From positions 1-39,292 of the forward strand of contig JABFSU010000110.1 of the NCBI GenBank assembly GCA_013140455.1: DNA of 39,292 bases, given 5' to 3'. The notes under the pieces are model-generated. The model worked only from the letters and a program-made list of their open reading frames with translations. It searched no databases and had not been told where the DNA came from. This document shows positions 15,909-23,018 of the stretch, in pieces. The translations under genes were made by a program, and so were the position numbers. Position 1 is the first letter of the stretch; every line of letters starts with the position of its first letter. Origin of the DNA: Nitrospira sp. GTDB lineage: Bacteria > Nitrospirota > Nitrospiria > Nitrospirales > Nitrospiraceae.

Positions 15909-16535
15909 TTACGATAGCCTGTTAACTGCTTGATAATCATTACCTCTACAAGCGACCTCTAATCGCTGCAAGAACAGGGCATACGACTTGCGCGGACAGC
16001 GAGGCAACAACCTTCTTTCTAGAAACTCTGTCACAGGTGCAGGACCGAGGATGCTGCTTGCTGTTTGCATAGCAAAGATTTCGGCGTCCAGTTCCGCTAC
16101 GCCTAGCGGAGAGGATGGAAGAGCCCTGAACTCCGCTTGCCTCCATAAATCACGAGATACCCGCCTCAGTGCATCGGACGAAAAACCTTTCGCGCCTTGA
16201 TAGATGTGTCGCAATTCATGTGCAACAATCCAGACAAGTAGAACTTCCTCCTCTTCTAGTGCCCGCCTCGACAACCAAATTAGGTTGCGACACAGATCTT
16301 CATTCATCAAGCCAAGAACATGAGAGGGAACACGATCTTTTGGTCGATCACGGTTCCAAGAGAAGGCAAAGTCTCGAAACTCATCCAACACGGTTGCGTC
16401 GTCAGAATAATTCCCGCCGTCCAGCACGACATGGCTCGGACTATACTCAGGCTCCAGAAAATCAGCAATCTGTCTGACTAGAATCTTCTGGTCTGAAAAG
16501 GAGTGTTTTGGATATGAGAGAATTTCCATACCCAT
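15909..16535 (-). CDS. Putative zincin-like protein with HExxH motif
   Basis: I do not recognise this 208-residue protein by family. Its most telling feature is VWIVAHELRHIYQG, with HELRH at residues 106-110 giving the HExxH zinc-binding pair H106/H110 and general base E107. About 38 residues later comes ELDAEIFA (148-155), which could supply the third zinc ligand as in gluzincins. No signal peptide or membrane segment is visible, so it would be a cytosolic metallopeptidase or a domain of one. It starts at ATG 16535 (a second ATG lies two codons in) and runs away from the nuclease-helicase gene, 219 bases away. It lacks close association with any other gene. Confidence 0.62.
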   Translation of the reverse strand: MGMEILSYPKHSFSDQKILVRQIADFLEPEYSPSHVVLDGGNYSDDATVLDEFRDFAFSWNRDRPKDRVPSHVLGLMNEDLCRNLIWLSRRALEEEEVLLVWIVAHELRHIYQGAKGFSSDALRRVSRDLWRQAEFRALPSSPLGVAELDAEIFAMQTASSILGPAPVTEFLERRLLPRCPRKSYALFLQRLEVACRGNDYQAVNRLS

Positions 16536-16754
16536 CCTGATCGCAACTTCTCAAATAAATGCTTGAAGATTCTTCGCCATGTCACGCAACAGCGGCAGAT
16601 GGCGCACATCTGGATTCAGTATGGCGCGGCCCCCTGGGGCGGTCAAGGCGCAGGAAACCCCCAACGAAGGCTGCTACTTTCCCGAAGCGGTTGACACGAG
16701 TGATCGGCTATACTGCCGCTGTCCGCAGAGAAGGTCAGCGCCCAGAGGAAACCG

Positions 16755-19700
16755 ATGCCCGCAAAGCATCTCAAAGCAAAACACTGGATCGCAACCGGTA
16801 TCTTTGACACCCTCACCTCATTCCTCGATTTCGAACAGCGCATCAATGGCATTGCGGAAGAGAAAGACCGTGGCGATGTCTTTGAGATATTCGTGGAAGG
16901 GTTTCTCGCTACCCAGCCCATCATGCAGTGCGTCAGCCACTGGGTCGTCGGCGACATTCCACTGACGCTACGGCAACAATACAATCTTCCCAGCGACGCG
17001 AAGGGAATCGATGGCGTGTATGAAAGCCGCCTCGGGACGCATGTCGCCTATCAAGTCAAATACCGCCAGAAGGGCTATCTCACCTATACCGAAGTCGCAC
17101 CGTTTCTCGGTATCACCGAACGCTTTACCGAGCGCGTCATCTTCACTAATGCCAGCGAACTGGCTGAGGATGCGCTCAACCGTGAAGGGATGCGGCTGGT
17201 CCGTGGCGATGATTTTCGAGCGCTTGAACCAGAGGATCTCGCCCGAGTCGAAGCGTGGCTGAAGGCCAAGCCGCTGCCGCGGTCACCGTTTACTCCCAAG
17301 CCGTATCAAACTGCCGCACGGACCGACATCAAGGCGGCGCTCAACACACATGATCGCGCGACCGTCGTCATGGCGTGTGGGACAGGCAAAACCCTGGTCT
17401 CCTTGTGGGCAACGCAAGACGCACAACCGAAAACTGTCCTCGTCTTGCTGCCATCCCTGACACTGCTCCAACAGACATTGGGCGAGTGGAGTAAGCACCA
17501 CACCTTTAGGCCAGGCTTTCGCTATCTCTGTGTCTGTTCGGACCAAACCGTAGGCTTAGCGAATGATGAATTAGAAATCCGTCCTTCTGATGTTGAGTTT
17601 CGCATTGATACCAACCCCGAAGAAGTTACCCGTTTCCTTGCCCATCCCACAGATGATGTAAAAGTCATTTTCTCAACCTATCAGTCATCGCCTGTCGTGG
17701 GTGCAGGGGCAACAGGCTACACCTTTGATATGGGCATCTTTGATGAAGCCCACAAAACCACAGGGCGAGAGGGTGGTGCGTTCAGCTATGCGCTCTTCGA
17801 TGAGCGCCTACGCATCAGGAAGCGGCTGTTCTTCACTGCCACGCCCCGTCATTATGATATTCGCCATCGCGATAAAGAAGGCGAGTTTCGCGTGCAATCG
17901 ATGGACGATCCACAGGTCTACGGTATACGCGCCCATACGCTCTCGTTTGCGAGTGCCGCGAAGCGGGACATCATCTGCCCCTATAAAGTTGTCATCTCAC
18001 TCATCGACAAACGCATGGTCAGCGACTTTGCGCGGAAACACGGAATTACGCTGATCAAGACTGATCTCGTGCGGGCACGATGGGTAGCCAACCTGCTCGC
18101 CTTCCAGCAGGCGGTCAAGAACACAGGCGCGACCAAAGCCCTGACCTTTCATAGTCGCGTCAAGGCGGCAGAAGAGTTTGCCAGTGACACCCAGCATGGC
18201 ATCGGACGTTATCTCCACGGCTACGACGTGCGCCATGTGCATGGCAAGCAGCGAAGCTCTGAACGAAAAGCCTACATCGATGCCTTTCGCCATGCTGAGA
18301 TGGGGGTCCTCACCAATGCTCGCTGTCTGACTGAGGGTGTCGATGTGCCTGCGGTCGATATGGTGGCGTTTCTCGATCCCAAACAGAGCCGCATCGATAT
18401 CGCACAAGCGACGGGACGAGCAATGCGAAAGCCACGAGGAGCCAGCACCAAGAGGGTGGGCCATGTTGTGGTGCCGTTGTTCGCTGCCGACTTTGAGCAG
18501 GGCAGTCTGGACGAGGCAATCAAGTCCGAAGGATTTGACCAAGTCGCGGACGTTCTCAATGCCTTACAGGAGCATGATGAGGAGTTCGTGGACATCATTC
18601 GTGAACTGCGGGAGCGGAAAGGCGCTGGCGAACCGTTTGACCTCACACGCCTGCATGAGAAGGTGGAAGTCATCGGTCCTGCGGTTGACCTGGAACGTCT
18701 GAATTCCAGCATTAGCATCGCCATTGCTGATCGCATTGGAACGAGTTGGGATGAGTGGTTCGGGCGGCTCAAAGTCTATGCGCAGCGTGAAGGACATTGT
18801 CGTGTCCCCACAGAATATCGTGTCCCAGTCTCAGGCTATCGGCTCGGGCAGTGGGTCGGCAATCAACGTCGAACTAAAGACGTTATGTCTGCCGACCGTC
18901 GGCAGCGGCTCGAGGCGTTGGGGTTCGTATGGGATAAATTCGCAGCGGCGTGGGAAGAAGGGTTTCAGTCTCTCGTAGCCTTTCATCAGCGGGAAGGACA
19001 TTGTCGTGTCCCCAATGAGTATCGTGTCCCAGTCTCAGGCTATCGGCTCGGGCAGTGGGTCGGCAGGCAGCGCAAGGTTTACGACACCCTGCCACGCGAC
19101 CATCGGCAGCGGCTCGAGGCGCTGGGGTTCGTATGGGATGACTTGGCAGTGGCGTGGGAAGAAGGGTTTCAGTCTCTCGTAGCCTTTCATCAGCGAGACG
19201 GACATTGCCGTGTCCCCGCAACCTATCGTGACGCAATCTCAGGCTATCGGCTCGGGCAGTGGGTCGGCACGCAACGTCGAACTAAAGACATTATGTCTGC
19301 CGACCGTCGGCAGCGGCTCGAGGCGTTGGGGTTCGTATGGGATAAATTCGTAGCGGCGTGGGAAGAAGGGTTTCGCGCGCTCGCAGCCTTTCATCAGCGG
19401 GAAGGGCATTGTCTTGTGCCTCAGCGCTATCGTCATGCAGTTTCGGGCTTTCGGCTCGGGCAGTGGGTCGGCACGCAGCGCCAAAAGAAAGATGCCATGT
19501 CGCCAGACCGTCGGCAGCGGCTCGAGGCGCTCGGCTTTGTATGGGATCCCTTCGCGGCTTTGTGGGAAGAGGGCTTCCGTTTGCTCGCACTCTTTCACCA
19601 GCGCAAAGGGCATTGTCGCGTTCCTAATAGCCATCGCGAACAAGGCTTTCGGCTCGGGGAGTGGGTCAACGCGCAGCGCCAAAAGAAAGATGCCATGTCG

Positions 19701-19958
19701 CCAGACCGTCGGCAGCGGCTCGAGGCGCTCGGCTTTGTATGGGGTCCCTTCGCGGCTTTGTGGGAAGAGGGCTTCCGTTTCCTCGCACTCTTTCACCGGC
19801 AGGAAGGGCATTGTCGCGTGCCCGCAAGCTATCGTGATCCAGTCTCAGGCTATCGGCTCGGGCTGTGGGTCAGTGGGCAACGCAGCAACAAAGACGTCAT
19901 GTCGCCAGATCGTCGTCAGCGACTCGACGCGCTGGGGTTTGTCTGGAAGGTGCGCTGA
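16755..19958 (+). CDS. Mrr-like nuclease-SF2 helicase with six helicase-associated repeats
   Basis: The 1067-residue protein joins three parts. Residues 35-170 form a restriction-endonuclease-like domain with E48, D86 (KGIDGV) and the Q-x-K motif Q100-V-K102, the metal-binding set of Mrr-type nucleases. Residues 180-640 are a superfamily 2 helicase with Walker A ACGTGKT (207-213), DEAH (330-333), TATPRHYD (motif III, 361-368) and motif VI QATGRAMR (551-558). From residue 665 six tandem helicase-associated domains of about 68 residues follow, each with GHCxVP and RRQRLEALGFVW. The start at ATG 16755 has AGAGGA upstream. Nuclease-helicase fusions of this type are often restriction or anti-phage enzymes; this role is inference, as no methyltransferase or other partner is adjacent. 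It may act on DNA alone or with the HExxH protein encoded divergently. Confidence 0.87.
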   Translation: MPAKHLKAKHWIATGIFDTLTSFLDFEQRINGIAEEKDRGDVFEIFVEGFLATQPIMQCVSHWVVGDIPLTLRQQYNLPSDAKGIDGVYESRLGTHVAYQVKYRQKGYLTYTEVAPFLGITERFTERVIFTNASELAEDALNREGMRLVRGDDFRALEPEDLARVEAWLKAKPLPRSPFTPKPYQTAARTDIKAALNTHDRATVVMACGTGKTLVSLWATQDAQPKTVLVLLPSLTLLQQTLGEWSKHHTFRPGFRYLCVCSDQTVGLANDELEIRPSDVEFRIDTNPEEVTRFLAHPTDDVKVIFSTYQSSPVVGAGATGYTFDMGIFDEAHKTTGREGGAFSYALFDERLRIRKRLFFTATPRHYDIRHRDKEGEFRVQSMDDPQVYGIRAHTLSFASAAKRDIICPYKVVISLIDKRMVSDFARKHGITLIKTDLVRARWVANLLAFQQAVKNTGATKALTFHSRVKAAEEFASDTQHGIGRYLHGYDVRHVHGKQRSSERKAYIDAFRHAEMGVLTNARCLTEGVDVPAVDMVAFLDPKQSRIDIAQATGRAMRKPRGASTKRVGHVVVPLFAADFEQGSLDEAIKSEGFDQVADVLNALQEHDEEFVDIIRELRERKGAGEPFDLTRLHEKVEVIGPAVDLERLNSSISIAIADRIGTSWDEWFGRLKVYAQREGHCRVPTEYRVPVSGYRLGQWVGNQRRTKDVMSADRRQRLEALGFVWDKFAAAWEEGFQSLVAFHQREGHCRVPNEYRVPVSGYRLGQWVGRQRKVYDTLPRDHRQRLEALGFVWDDLAVAWEEGFQSLVAFHQRDGHCRVPATYRDAISGYRLGQWVGTQRRTKDIMSADRRQRLEALGFVWDKFVAAWEEGFRALAAFHQREGHCLVPQRYRHAVSGFRLGQWVGTQRQKKDAMSPDRRQRLEALGFVWDPFAALWEEGFRLLALFHQRKGHCRVPNSHREQGFRLGEWVNAQRQKKDAMSPDRRQRLEALGFVWGPFAALWEEGFRFLALFHRQEGHCRVPASYRDPVSGYRLGLWVSGQRSNKDVMSPDRRQRLDALGFVWKVR
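18747..19955 (+). repeat. Six tandem 204-bp coding repeats (helicase-associated domains)
   Basis: Each unit encodes about 68 residues with the pattern W-EEGF-x-x-L-x-x-F, then GHCRVP, then RLGQWV-x-x-QR and RRQRLEALGFVW. Units 1 to 3 are particularly alike, and units 4 and 5 share KKDAMSPDRRQ. Unit 5 is two residues shorter. DNA similarity between units is high, so copy number could vary by unequal recombination. Confidence 0.9.
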
Positions 19959-20139
19959 GTGGGAGTGATGGTCTCGAACACAGTCTGCACCGAGAAGCGA
20001 CGGTAGAGTCGAATCGATAAGAGTGAAGGGGATAGTGCTAGGAACCATTGCTTGACTTGAGCGGAGGATACTGAGGAGAAGTTGAGGGGGCTTGAGCTGA
20101 TAGGGTAGGCTCCAGTATTGAGGCCGGGGCCGATTGAGC

Positions 20140-20290
20140 TTACGACGCAATTGCGGTCGCTAAAGGTTCATCCCGCTGAGCCGGTGGGGCAGGGGAGATG
20201 CGCTGAATGATGGCTGCCGGCAGGGCTTCTTCGATCCGTTCCACCGGAATGACCGTGAGTTCGTCGCCGACTCTGGTCTTCTGATCCCCT
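20140..20290 (-). pseudogene. Degraded copy of the lon 3' end (copy 1)
   Basis: On the minus strand an open stretch ends with [18 protein letters not shown], a short divergent segment and RDEPLATAIAS, then TAA. It closely follows the C-terminus of the intact Lon in this window ([28 protein letters not shown]). The DNA around the IPVERIEE codons is nearly identical over about 45 bases, and similarity also continues past the stop codon (CCGGGGCCG then TTACGACGC on the plus strand). Upstream of about residue 45 from the end the homology stops and unrelated sequence begins. There is no room for a start codon in a lon frame. The 384-base gap after the helicase otherwise shows nothing recognisable. 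Confidence 0.82.
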
Positions 20291-20342
20291 TGGAAACCGG
20301 CACCCCTTACACTTGGCTGGAAGACCGTGCTATGGTGCGGTC

Positions 20343-20561
20343 ATGTCTACAAATGCTCCTATCGTGTCACTTACTGTGAATTGTGCGAATGGCCAGTGTG
20401 GGAGGCCGCTCGACTCTCAGGTCAATCAAGGCTACCCCGACTCGACGGTGCCGATGGGGTATATCCACAAGCTTTACGATCCGGCTCTTCCGCCATTCCA
20501 AGTCGTGTGCATGAAATGCGGACACTACTCGCTCCGCTATCAACGGCCCAGACCTGACTGA
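20343..20561 (+). CDS. Small Cys4 protein, possible zinc ribbon
   Basis: The 72-residue protein carries two Cys pairs, C-x4-C (NCANGQCG, residues 13-19) and C-x2-C (VVCMKCGH, about 56-61), spaced as in a small zinc ribbon. No other domain is seen. The start at ATG 20343 directly follows the lon remnant; the frame is open upstream but that part has no protein-like features. It is transcribed towards the SGNH hydrolase gene, with 89 bases between. Function unknown. Confidence 0.55.
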   Translation: MSTNAPIVSLTVNCANGQCGRPLDSQVNQGYPDSTVPMGYIHKLYDPALPPFQVVCMKCGHYSLRYQRPRPD

Positions 20562-20650
20562 TCGACGCTGAGCCTTTCAGAATGTGGCGGGGGCTGCTCC
20601 TCGGCGGTCTTAGTTCGTCCATGACTCTGAATCTGCTACAGTAGACCTCC

Positions 20651-21394
20651 ATGACGCGCATTGTCCGATCTGTCTTCGTTCCTCTTCTTTTTGTCCTATC
20701 CAGCGTACTGATCTTTCCGGCTGCGACCGTTCTTGCGGCTGATCGCGAAGTTCCCGCCATTGTTCCTGCCCCGCAGACTGCCGGCTGGTGGATGCCGCAA
20801 CATGAACGCAACGTCGCACGCGTGCGACAGGGGTCTGTCGATCTGCTCATGATCGGCGATTCCATCACGCAGGGGTGGGGTGATGAGGGGAGGCGGGTGT
20901 GGGAGCGCTACTACACCCATCGCCGGGCGGTGAATCTGGGATTCAACAGCGACCGGACCGAGCAGGTCTTGTGGAGAATGCAGCACGGAGAGATTGACGG
21001 GCTCCACCCTAAGGTGGCGGTAGTCATGATCGGCACGAACAACTCGGGGACCAGAAAAGATCCACCGGAGGAGACGGTTGCCGGGGTGCAGGCGATTGTG
21101 ACATTGCTACGCGCGCGGCTCCCGGAGACCAGGATTCTTCTGCTGGGGATCTTTCCGCGAGGCTCGACCGCAACCGATTCTCTTCGGCGTTTGAACAGCA
21201 CGATCAATGATCGCTTGCGTGGATTCGCCGACGGTCAGCATGTTCACTATCTCGATCTAGGGCACCTCTTTCTGGATCGTGACGGGCGACTGAAGCGAGA
21301 CCTCATGCCGGATCTGCTTCACCCCAATGAACAGGGCTATCAAGTCTGGGCCGAAGGCATGGAAGCTCAGCTCAAGGCTCTGCTGGGAGAGTGA
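20651..21394 (+). CDS. Secreted SGNH/GDSL hydrolase
   Basis: The 247-residue protein has an N-terminal signal peptide (hydrophobic 5-28, ending AATVLAA). The SGNH hydrolase fold follows, with block I GDSITQGWG (catalytic S71), the GFNSDRTEQVLWRM helix (block II Gly), block III GTNNSG (N130) and block V DLLHPNEQGY with D221 and H224. It is closest to the platelet-activating-factor acetylhydrolase beta/gamma-like branch of esterases, so it may deacylate periplasmic sugars or lipids. The substrate is not known. It lies between two lon-tail fragments with an antitoxin gene convergent on its 3' side (18 bases). Confidence 0.88.
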   Translation: MTRIVRSVFVPLLFVLSSVLIFPAATVLAADREVPAIVPAPQTAGWWMPQHERNVARVRQGSVDLLMIGDSITQGWGDEGRRVWERYYTHRRAVNLGFNSDRTEQVLWRMQHGEIDGLHPKVAVVMIGTNNSGTRKDPPEETVAGVQAIVTLLRARLPETRILLLGIFPRGSTATDSLRRLNSTINDRLRGFADGQHVHYLDLGHLFLDRDGRLKRDLMPDLLHPNEQGYQVWAEGMEAQLKALLGE

Positions 21395-21411
21395 AAAGAG
21401 GTGAGTGCTGA

Positions 21412-21723
21412 TTACGCCGCAGCTTTTTTGACCCGGACTTCAGCCCGATGACCGGTCGCTGCAAGGACTCGAATCAGCACGTCAGTCGAGACTCCATGGG
21501 TATTCCCATTCGCAATCGCCGTCACCCGCGTTCGTGATGTCCCGGCACTCTTCGCAATCGCCGCATGGGTGAGCCGGCCGGCTTGAATGATCTTGGCCAG
21601 TGCGACGGTGAGCTCTGACCGAAATTCCATTTCAGCTGTGTCCGCTGCTGACAAACCCAGTGCCTGCCCAAGGTCTTCGGCTGTCCGAACCGTCACTCGT
21701 TTGCTGATTCTAGTCGTTGCCAT
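21412..21723 (-). CDS. XRE-type antitoxin of a HigBA-like pair
   Basis: The 103-residue protein has an XRE-type helix-turn-helix near its centre (LTHAAIAKSAGTSRTRVTAIANG, about 51-73) and a C-terminus STDVLIRVLAATGHRAEVRVKK. It overlaps the toxin gene by 14 bases and follows it, as in higBA. The N-terminal part, including AEDLGQALGLSAADTAEMEFR, is typical of antitoxins that bind HigB-like toxins. The C-terminal stretch is repeated in degraded form at 22173-22232. It probably represses its own operon. Confidence 0.85.
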   Translation of the reverse strand: MATTRISKRVTVRTAEDLGQALGLSAADTAEMEFRSELTVALAKIIQAGRLTHAAIAKSAGTSRTRVTAIANGNTHGVSTDVLIRVLAATGHRAEVRVKKAAA

Positions 21724-22042
21724 CTACCATCTCCTGTAAACGCCGTTGGCCGAGTGCAATTTCGTGGGCCGGTGTCTTCTGCGTCTTCTTCTGAAACCCG
21801 TGAAACACGAGAATCGAGTTTGCCAGTTTTACGAAGTAAAATACTCGAACTGTTGTTGTCGCGCTTCGCACTCTGAGCTCATGCGTTCCCGATGCGACAG
21901 AAGGCATCGGTCTGCTGAGTGGGAGGCCTATGCTGATGCCTTTCTGCAGATCCCGGAGCGCTTCACCTATTTCCCGTTTGAGCAATGGCGACTGGTCACG
22001 GATAAATGCCAGGGCTTTCGGGTGAAAGGTGATCGACTTCAC
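21710..22042 (-). CDS. HigB/RelE-type toxin (phage Gp49-like)
   Basis: The 110-residue protein matches the Gp49-like HigB toxin class: FHPKALAFIRDQSPLLKREIGEALRDLQKG, then HELRVRSATTTVRVFYFVKLANSILVFHGFQKKTQKTP. The F-x-KK-TQKTP-x-E-I motif is diagnostic. Such toxins are ribosome-dependent mRNA interferases. It starts with GTG at 22042 and its last codons overlap the antitoxin start by 14 bases. No clear Shine-Dalgarno site is visible upstream. Confidence 0.87.
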   Translation of the reverse strand: MKSITFHPKALAFIRDQSPLLKREIGEALRDLQKGISIGLPLSRPMPSVASGTHELRVRSATTTVRVFYFVKLANSILVFHGFQKKTQKTPAHEIALGQRRLQEMVDGND

Positions 22043-22137
22043 AGGCGCAGTATGTCTCAGAATTAAGACATTGGCAAGAGGGCTGCACCATCATCGAGAG
22101 TTTGCCTGTAGCGGAAGGAACGGGAGGCCGGAGGTTG

Positions 22138-22170
22138 TTACGAGGCTGTTGAGGTGGCTAAGGGTGCATC
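22138..22170 (-). pseudogene. Degraded copy of the lon 3' end (copy 2)
   Basis: The minus strand reads [10 protein letters not shown] then TAA. Intact Lon ends [10 protein letters not shown] and TAA. Similarity continues past the stop: GGCCGG, two mismatches, GTTGTTACGA, about 29 of 38 positions identical over the stretch from the GTTGTTACGA block. Only about 11 codons remain. It lies directly downstream of a piece of another antitoxin gene, in the same orientation as lon and the copy at 20140-20290. Confidence 0.72.
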
Positions 22171-22172
22171 TT

Positions 22173-22232
22173 TCAATCGGGCTTCTGCCGATGACCGGTT
22201 GCGGCCAGAACTCGAATCAGCCCGTCGACGGT
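22173..22232 (-). pseudogene. Remnant of a HigA-like antitoxin C-terminus
   Basis: The minus strand encodes DGLIRVLAATGHR followed by four changed residues and a TGA. The intact antitoxin at 21412-21723 contains VLIRVLAATGHRAEV at the corresponding place, with very similar DNA (CTCGAATCAG, GATGACCGGT). Nothing of the N-terminal HTH part remains. It directly abuts the second lon-tail copy, and no ordinary gene lies between 22043 and 22244. Confidence 0.65.
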
Positions 22233-22244
22233 GGGGAGATGAGG

Positions 22245-22622
22245 CTATCGATTTCTTCTGATCCTGATGGCGTCACGGTCAACGATCACCAGTGCTCGAG
22301 CCAGCTCCACATCCGGTATTTCCCCGAGAAGCCGTTGAAGTGCTTCCTGGGTTTCTTCAATCGTTGTCGGCCAAACACGGAGTCGAATAATGCCGGCATG
22401 GGAACCGACTGGAAACGATCTCTGATCCGCGAAATCTTCATCGAAGGTGATGATGATGGCTTGTCGGCTCTGTGCCCAGATAAAGATCTCTTCATCAGGC
22501 TGTCCGGACAAGGCGACATCTGAGGTGTGATAAATCGTCCAGTGTGGGCGACGGGTGCGCAGCCACTGCGCTATGGCTCGAGGAACGTTTTGATCGAGCA
22601 GGACGGTGAGCGGCTCAGGCAC
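22245..22622 (-). CDS. DUF5615 PIN-like toxin
   Basis: The 125-residue protein matches the DUF5615 (PIN-like) family: LTVLLDQNVPRAIAQWL with the acidic D-x-N start, SDVALSGQPDEEIFIWAQ, IIITFDEDFADQR and GIIRLRVWPTT. The acidic residues D10, the D/E pairs near 43-44 and D61-D64 are arranged as in PIN-type RNases. It is the toxin-like partner of the DUF433 gene, overlapping it by eight bases and following it. GTG at 22622 is the start. RNase activity has not been proved for the family as a whole. Confidence 0.85.
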   Translation of the reverse strand: MPEPLTVLLDQNVPRAIAQWLRTRRPHWTIYHTSDVALSGQPDEEIFIWAQSRQAIIITFDEDFADQRSFPVGSHAGIIRLRVWPTTIEETQEALQRLLGEIPDVELARALVIVDRDAIRIRRNR

Positions 22623-22839
22623 GGGGAATCACTTTGTCTTCATCGATTACGTGGCTGGCATAGTCTAACGCCGATGCCACATCCTCACGGGTTAACTCCG
22701 GATAGGTTTCTAGAATCCGGTCGCTGGTATAGCCACCTGCAATCAGACCGAGGATGTTGGTCACCATGATCCGAGTCCCTCGGATGCATGGTTTCCCACT
22801 GCAGATATGGGGATCGATGCTGATTCGATCGTAGCGCAT
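22615..22839 (-). CDS. DUF433 antitoxin-like protein
   Basis: The 74-residue protein is a complete DUF433 domain: DPHICSGKPCIRGTRIMVTNILGLIAGGYTSDRILETYPELTREDVASALDYA. DUF433 proteins are usually paired with DUF5615 PIN-like proteins and act as VapB-like antitoxins. The pair overlaps by eight bases. The start ATG 22839 has GGAGGG seven bases upstream. It is the first gene of the operon that ends with the DUF5615 gene. Confidence 0.88.
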   Translation of the reverse strand: MRYDRISIDPHICSGKPCIRGTRIMVTNILGLIAGGYTSDRILETYPELTREDVASALDYASHVIDEDKVIPRA

Positions 22840-22988
22840 AGGTGACCCTCCCGAAGCGAACTTCTTCTACTGTCTTGACGAATGGCTCATGATAACAAGC
22901 TCGACTCAATGGGTCAAAGTATCTGAGTGAGCACGGCAGCACACACGATTGCTACTCTGAGTTAGTACGGGGCTGCGGGATGGAGGGC

Positions 22989-23010
22989 GGCCCCGGGTCT
23001 CCCCGGGGCC
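22989..23010 (-). terminator. GC-rich hairpin after lon
   Basis: GGCCCCGGG and CCCGGGGCC form a perfect 9-bp stem over a 4-base loop, nine bases beyond the lon stop codon. No T-tract follows on the minus strand, so termination might need Rho or another factor. The lon-tail copy 1 retains part of this arm (CCGGGGCC). Confidence 0.5.
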
Positions 23011-23018
23011 GGCTGTTG

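Noticed and set aside
16691-16714. TTGACA and TATACT before the nuclease-helicase gene
   Set aside because: The two hexamers are separated by only 12 bases; a sigma-70 promoter needs about 17.
18747-19955. Regular repeats that could suggest a CRISPR-like or other non-coding array
   Set aside because: The period is about 204 bp, the repeats are in frame and each encodes a helicase-associated domain, so this is a protein repeat.
22029-22523. Plus-strand open frame over the antitoxin scrap and DUF5615 gene
   Set aside because: It lies opposite a DUF5615 gene with clear motifs and has none of its own.
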